NCBI GenBank assembly: GCA_963831235.1
Contig: CAWHPS010000013.1
Location: 1-26,375 of the forward strand
Direction: 5' to 3'
Source of the DNA: CAWHPS01 sp963831235
GTDB lineage: Bacteria > Fibrobacterota > OXYB2-FULL-49-7 > JAEUSG01
DNA length: 26,375 nucleotides
This document shows positions 23,905 through 26,375 of the stretch, in pieces. The notes beneath the pieces were generated by a model that was not told the origin of the DNA, ran no database searches, and saw nothing but the letters and a program-made list of their open reading frames with translations. The stretch's first letter is position 1. Every line of letters begins with the position of its first letter. The position numbers and the translations under genes are program-made.

Positions 23905-24549
23905 GTGGCAGTAACCGTCCAGCAACAATTATGCAAAGCAAAAGTATTTACCATCGACACATTCACCAGAATTTCAAAATGCTCAACACGAACTGCCTCG
24001 CGAAGACTTCACCAGTGGAATGCCTACACCAGCTACAACCATAACGCCAAATACCACGCGTTATCCACTATTCCACAGTTTGACAGTTACGGTATCTGGC
24101 GGCATAATGACATTTGTTTTTCACGACATGGGAACCTGACCAAAACCGTTGCCTATATAGTAGGAGAATCGCAAGAAGGGCTCGACGCACAGAGTCTCTG
24201 CTCTATTCTTGGTGTATCGGCTCCATCGCTCTATACGCACTTTGGCAGTATCAAGGAAATATCGTCGCATCGCATAGGCCATAAGCTGGTTTATTTCTCG
24301 GCCAACAGCGACGTGCGATCCAGGCAAATAGCGCAGCGTACCAGCCATGATAGTGTAAGCCCGCCGCATAAGCCGCGTAGTAGCGATACCGTGCTTATTC
24401 TTGTGGACAGAATCCAGCATCCCGATGACACCATTGAACAATGCGCCCGTAGGTTACAGACGCAATCGCCGGCCATTACGCCAGAGGCGATTCATACGCT
24501 CCTCGAACAGTACGGTATTAAAAAAAAACTGCGGGTTGTCGCTGATTGA
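23905..24549 (+). CDS. IS upstream ORF, DNA-binding-like protein (N-terminal part of transposase)
   Basis: A 214-residue product with a GTG start 4 nt after a strong GAGGAGG. The N-terminal region (VFTIDTFTRISKCSTRTASRRLHQW) looks like a helix-turn-helix, and a second, winged-helix-like segment (AQSLCSILGVSAPSLYTHFG) lies near residue 95. No catalytic motif is visible. It could act alone as a repressor or provide the DNA-binding half of a longer transposase. Its last codons run through nine consecutive A, directly before the stop, and the transposase frame is open across the same point. A shift by one base there joins it to the downstream ORF as a protein of about 816 residues. Confidence 0.7.
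   Translation: MAVTVQQQLCKAKVFTIDTFTRISKCSTRTASRRLHQWNAYTSYNHNAKYHALSTIPQFDSYGIWRHNDICFSRHGNLTKTVAYIVGESQEGLDAQSLCSILGVSAPSLYTHFGSIKEISSHRIGHKLVYFSANSDVRSRQIAQRTSHDSVSPPHKPRSSDTVLILVDRIQHPDDTIEQCARRLQTQSPAITPEAIHTLLEQYGIKKKLRVVAD
24520..24528 (+). other. Run of nine A, candidate transcriptional slippage site
   Basis: In the upstream IS frame this run encodes Lys-Lys-Lys, seven codons before its stop. Dropping one A (or adding two) in the mRNA moves translation into the transposase frame, where it reads Lys-Lys-Asn-Cys-Gly-Leu and stays open to 26356. The direction (+1 or -2) does not suit the usual -1 ribosomal slip on A-rich motifs, so RNA polymerase slippage is the better explanation. A homopolymer indel in the sequencing would look the same. 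Confidence 0.55.
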
Positions 24550-26356
24550 AGCGCTACGCACAAACCTTGACGATGCTCGATCCGGCCTTACCATTTCAGC
24601 TCTGTTCAAAACTCCACCAACTCTTTTCTTCGATTCTGATGTTACGCTATGCCATCAGTGCAATAGCACGCTCGCGGTTATCAAAACCAGAACACGAAAG
24701 GTATCAACACTTGCGATAGGTGTTTTTACCGCTCATGAAACGGTACGTGCCTGCAATAAACCTTTTTGTCAAAGCACATTGCCTGTCCGTGGGCTTTCTG
24801 CGCTGGTACCGGAGCAAGGCTTCTATGGCTATGATGTTATCGTGTTCGTCGGCACACAACTTTTCATCGCCTGTCGCAGCGAACAGGAGATCATGGATTG
24901 CCTGCGGGAAAAGGGTAACCCCATTTCTCGCAGTGAAATTGGTGTGCTTGCCAGAAAATTTATTATCTATCTGGCTATTGCACATCAGGAATGTAGAAAG
25001 CAGTTGCAGGCGCACATGCGTCAACACGGGGGATACATACTTCACCTGGACAGCACCTGTGATGCTGACAGTCCCCATCTTATGTGTGCCTTGGATGGTA
25101 TTAGCGAACTGGTACTGGACAATATCAAAATCCCATCTGAAAATGCTGAACAAATAATTCCCTTTCTTCAACGAGTAAAACAAAACTTCAACGTACCACT
25201 GGCTGTTGTAAGCGACATGGCCAAGGGCATTTTGAATGCCGTTGCCAAAGTATTCCCTTCTGTGCGCCATTTCATCTGTCATTTCCATTTTTTGCGTGAT
25301 ATCGGAAAAGACCTGATGTCAAAAGAAAATGATGTGGTGCGAAAACGATTGCGCTGTCAAGGCATTCAATCGTTTCTGCACAGGCAAGCCCGCATCCTCA
25401 AACCACTGGTGGAAAAAGATCCTGTCTGTGTCGATGTGCTTCGCGCCCGACTCAATGACAACGCGTCACAGTCTTTTTGCGCGGATACCTCACTCATTCT
25501 CATTGTTTATGTGTTGATACATTGGGCGCTAGAGGGAAAAAAGGACGGCGACGGGTACGGCTTCCCATTTGACCGGCCTCACCTTTCGTTGTATCAGCGG
25601 CTTTGTTCAATCCATGAAGTTCTTGATAACCTCAGAGTCCGATGTGACAAAGCCCCGAAATCTCTCAAACGAATGGTCGGTATCCTATGGAAACACATCG
25701 GCGACACCATCAACGACCCTCTGTTGAAGAAAGCCGCTCATCGTATGGAAGAAAAATCCGTTGTGTTTGACCGCTTGCGGCAGGCGATGCGAATTGCGTT
25801 ACCAAACGATAGACATGGCTTAAACGATGACGGCAAAAAGAACATGAATACTATTTGTCAACGTGTTACAAACTTTCAGAAGGCGCTGGCCGAGACTTTG
25901 AAAACCAAGCCCGATAATGATTACCGCTCAATGCATGACCAAATCAAACGCTATTGGAACAAGCTTTTCGCCGACCCTATCGTTAAAAACACCCCCCATG
26001 GCACCGTTATCATTTATCCTCAACGGACCAATAATATCCTTGAGCGGTTCTTCAGATATCTGCGCAGGAACCACAGAAAAAGAAACGGCAATAACACAAT
26101 GACCAAAACTCTGAAGGCTATCTTGACAGATACCCCGTTAATCTCAAACCTTTCCGACAACACATATCGAACGATCATTCTTAACGGTGCACCATCGCTG
26201 GAAGCTCGATTTGCACAAATCGATGTAAACCTGGTCAGGAATAAATTAAAAAACGAAGAACAAGAAAATAGAAATCTATCGCCAAAGGTAAAAAAGATTA
26301 TTCGCACCCCCGAGCTGATCAGAAAAATCCTTCAAACTATGCACAACCGTCAATAA
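24536..26356 (+). CDS. DDE transposase of the IS (Mutator/IS256-like core)
   Basis: The frame is open from 24401; the conserved part begins near 24521-24536, where a TTG could act as a weak independent start. A zinc-binding-like set (CHQC at about 24650, then CNKPFC) is followed by the RNase H-like core. The first Asp is in LHLDSTCD (codon 25049) and the second in AVVSDMAKG (codon 25214), followed by FPSVRHFICHFHFLRDIGK, which resembles the C/D(2)-H signature of Mutator/IS256 elements. The likely catalytic Glu is in NNILERFFRYLRRNHRKRNG (codon 26042), after a long helical insertion. The stop lies 2 nt before the right inverted repeat. Full-length transposase probably needs fusion with the upstream ORF. 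Confidence 0.8.
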   Translation: MSLIEALRTNLDDARSGLTISALFKTPPTLFFDSDVTLCHQCNSTLAVIKTRTRKVSTLAIGVFTAHETVRACNKPFCQSTLPVRGLSALVPEQGFYGYDVIVFVGTQLFIACRSEQEIMDCLREKGNPISRSEIGVLARKFIIYLAIAHQECRKQLQAHMRQHGGYILHLDSTCDADSPHLMCALDGISELVLDNIKIPSENAEQIIPFLQRVKQNFNVPLAVVSDMAKGILNAVAKVFPSVRHFICHFHFLRDIGKDLMSKENDVVRKRLRCQGIQSFLHRQARILKPLVEKDPVCVDVLRARLNDNASQSFCADTSLILIVYVLIHWALEGKKDGDGYGFPFDRPHLSLYQRLCSIHEVLDNLRVRCDKAPKSLKRMVGILWKHIGDTINDPLLKKAAHRMEEKSVVFDRLRQAMRIALPNDRHGLNDDGKKNMNTICQRVTNFQKALAETLKTKPDNDYRSMHDQIKRYWNKLFADPIVKNTPHGTVIIYPQRTNNILERFFRYLRRNHRKRNGNNTMTKTLKAILTDTPLISNLSDNTYRTIILNGAPSLEARFAQIDVNLVRNKLKNEEQENRNLSPKVKKIIRTPELIRKILQTMHNRQ

Positions 26357-26358
26357 TC

Positions 26359-26375
26359 CAACCGCTTTTTGGCGT
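26359..26375 (-). repeat. Right terminal inverted repeat of the IS
   Basis: CAACCGCTTTTTGGCGT, complementary to 23678-23694 over all 17 bases, occupies the final bases of the window. The coincidence of IS end and window end suggests that the underlying contig may have stopped at this repeat. Confidence 0.9.

Larger units (their letters stand above)
23678..26375 (+). mobile_element. Insertion sequence, about 2.7 kb, family not assigned
   Basis: The element is bounded by 17-bp perfect terminal inverted repeats at 23678-23694 and 26359-26375, the last base of the window. It contains an inward-protecting terminator, an AT-rich palindromic promoter region, a DNA-binding-like ORF and a long DDE transposase ORF. 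It interrupts the second propeller gene. Because the right end coincides with the window end, the target-site duplication and the rest of the propeller gene cannot be seen. The transposase looks Mutator/IS256-like in its catalytic region, but it is much longer than IS256 transposases. Confidence 0.88.

Noticed and set aside
24500..24549. Classical -1 ribosomal frameshift (as in IS1/IS3 families) joining the IS ORFs
   Set aside because: The transposase frame is reached by +1 (or -2), not -1, from the upstream frame, so the common A-AAA-AAG mechanism does not fit.

Overview
The window most likely comes from a member of the FCB superphylum, probably Fibrobacterota or a close relative. Three protein signals point there. 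One regulator looks like the TIGR02147 family, known mainly as a paralogous family of Fibrobacter. Two secreted proteins (a C25 gingipain-like peptidase and a long beta-propeller protein) end in type IX secretion (T9SS) type A sorting-like domains. A lipoprotein-like product is translationally coupled to the TIGR02147 regulator. The assignment is inference from protein families only; no rRNA or tRNA gene was recognised.

Layout. 1-730: the tail of an unknown gene, then a DUF5674 gene and a small partner. 781-11558: a tightly packed plus-strand operon. It encodes a six-hairpin-glycosidase-like protein, a Gfo/Idh/MocA oxidoreductase, an aspartate-dehydrogenase-like enzyme, a class I/II aminotransferase (one frameshift), an MBL-fold hydrolase, an M20 deacylase/peptidase, a threonine-synthase-like PLP enzyme (one frameshift) and a double-GNAT acetyltransferase. 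A diverged tandem copy of the last two genes follows, in which the PLP gene has decayed and the GNAT gene survives. Most junctions overlap by 4 nt, so the genes are probably translated together and may form one pathway acting on an amino or N-acyl sugar or amino acid. The substrate cannot be read from the sequence.

11649-18394, minus strand: a VapC-type PIN toxin with a ribbon-helix-helix antitoxin, the C25 peptidase, and a DUF4143-type AAA ATPase bracketed by 40-bp direct repeats. A formate/nitrite-family channel and an AGE-family sugar epimerase follow, as a two-gene operon. 18395-18808 holds a composite GC-rich inverted-repeat element.

18809-26375, plus strand: the TIGR02147 regulator overlaps a lipoprotein-like gene (one frameshift) by 4 nt. 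A 14-blade propeller gene with a T9SS-like tail comes next, flanked by inverted copies of a palindromic repeat. A second propeller gene that shares the same leader is cut off after four blades by an insertion sequence. The IS fills the rest of the window: its 17-bp terminal inverted repeats lie at 23678-23694 and at the very last bases, 26359-26375. It carries an inward terminator, a palindromic promoter region, an upstream DNA-binding-like ORF and a DDE transposase. The two ORFs join in one frame only through a shift at a run of nine A.

The most interesting items are the IS with its probable A9 slippage site, the growing propeller gene pair, the regulator-lipoprotein module, the repeat-bracketed ATPase and the uncharacterised operon. 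A caution applies to all broken genes here: four reading-frame breaks all have the same sign (one extra base), so sequencing or assembly indels are a real possibility.
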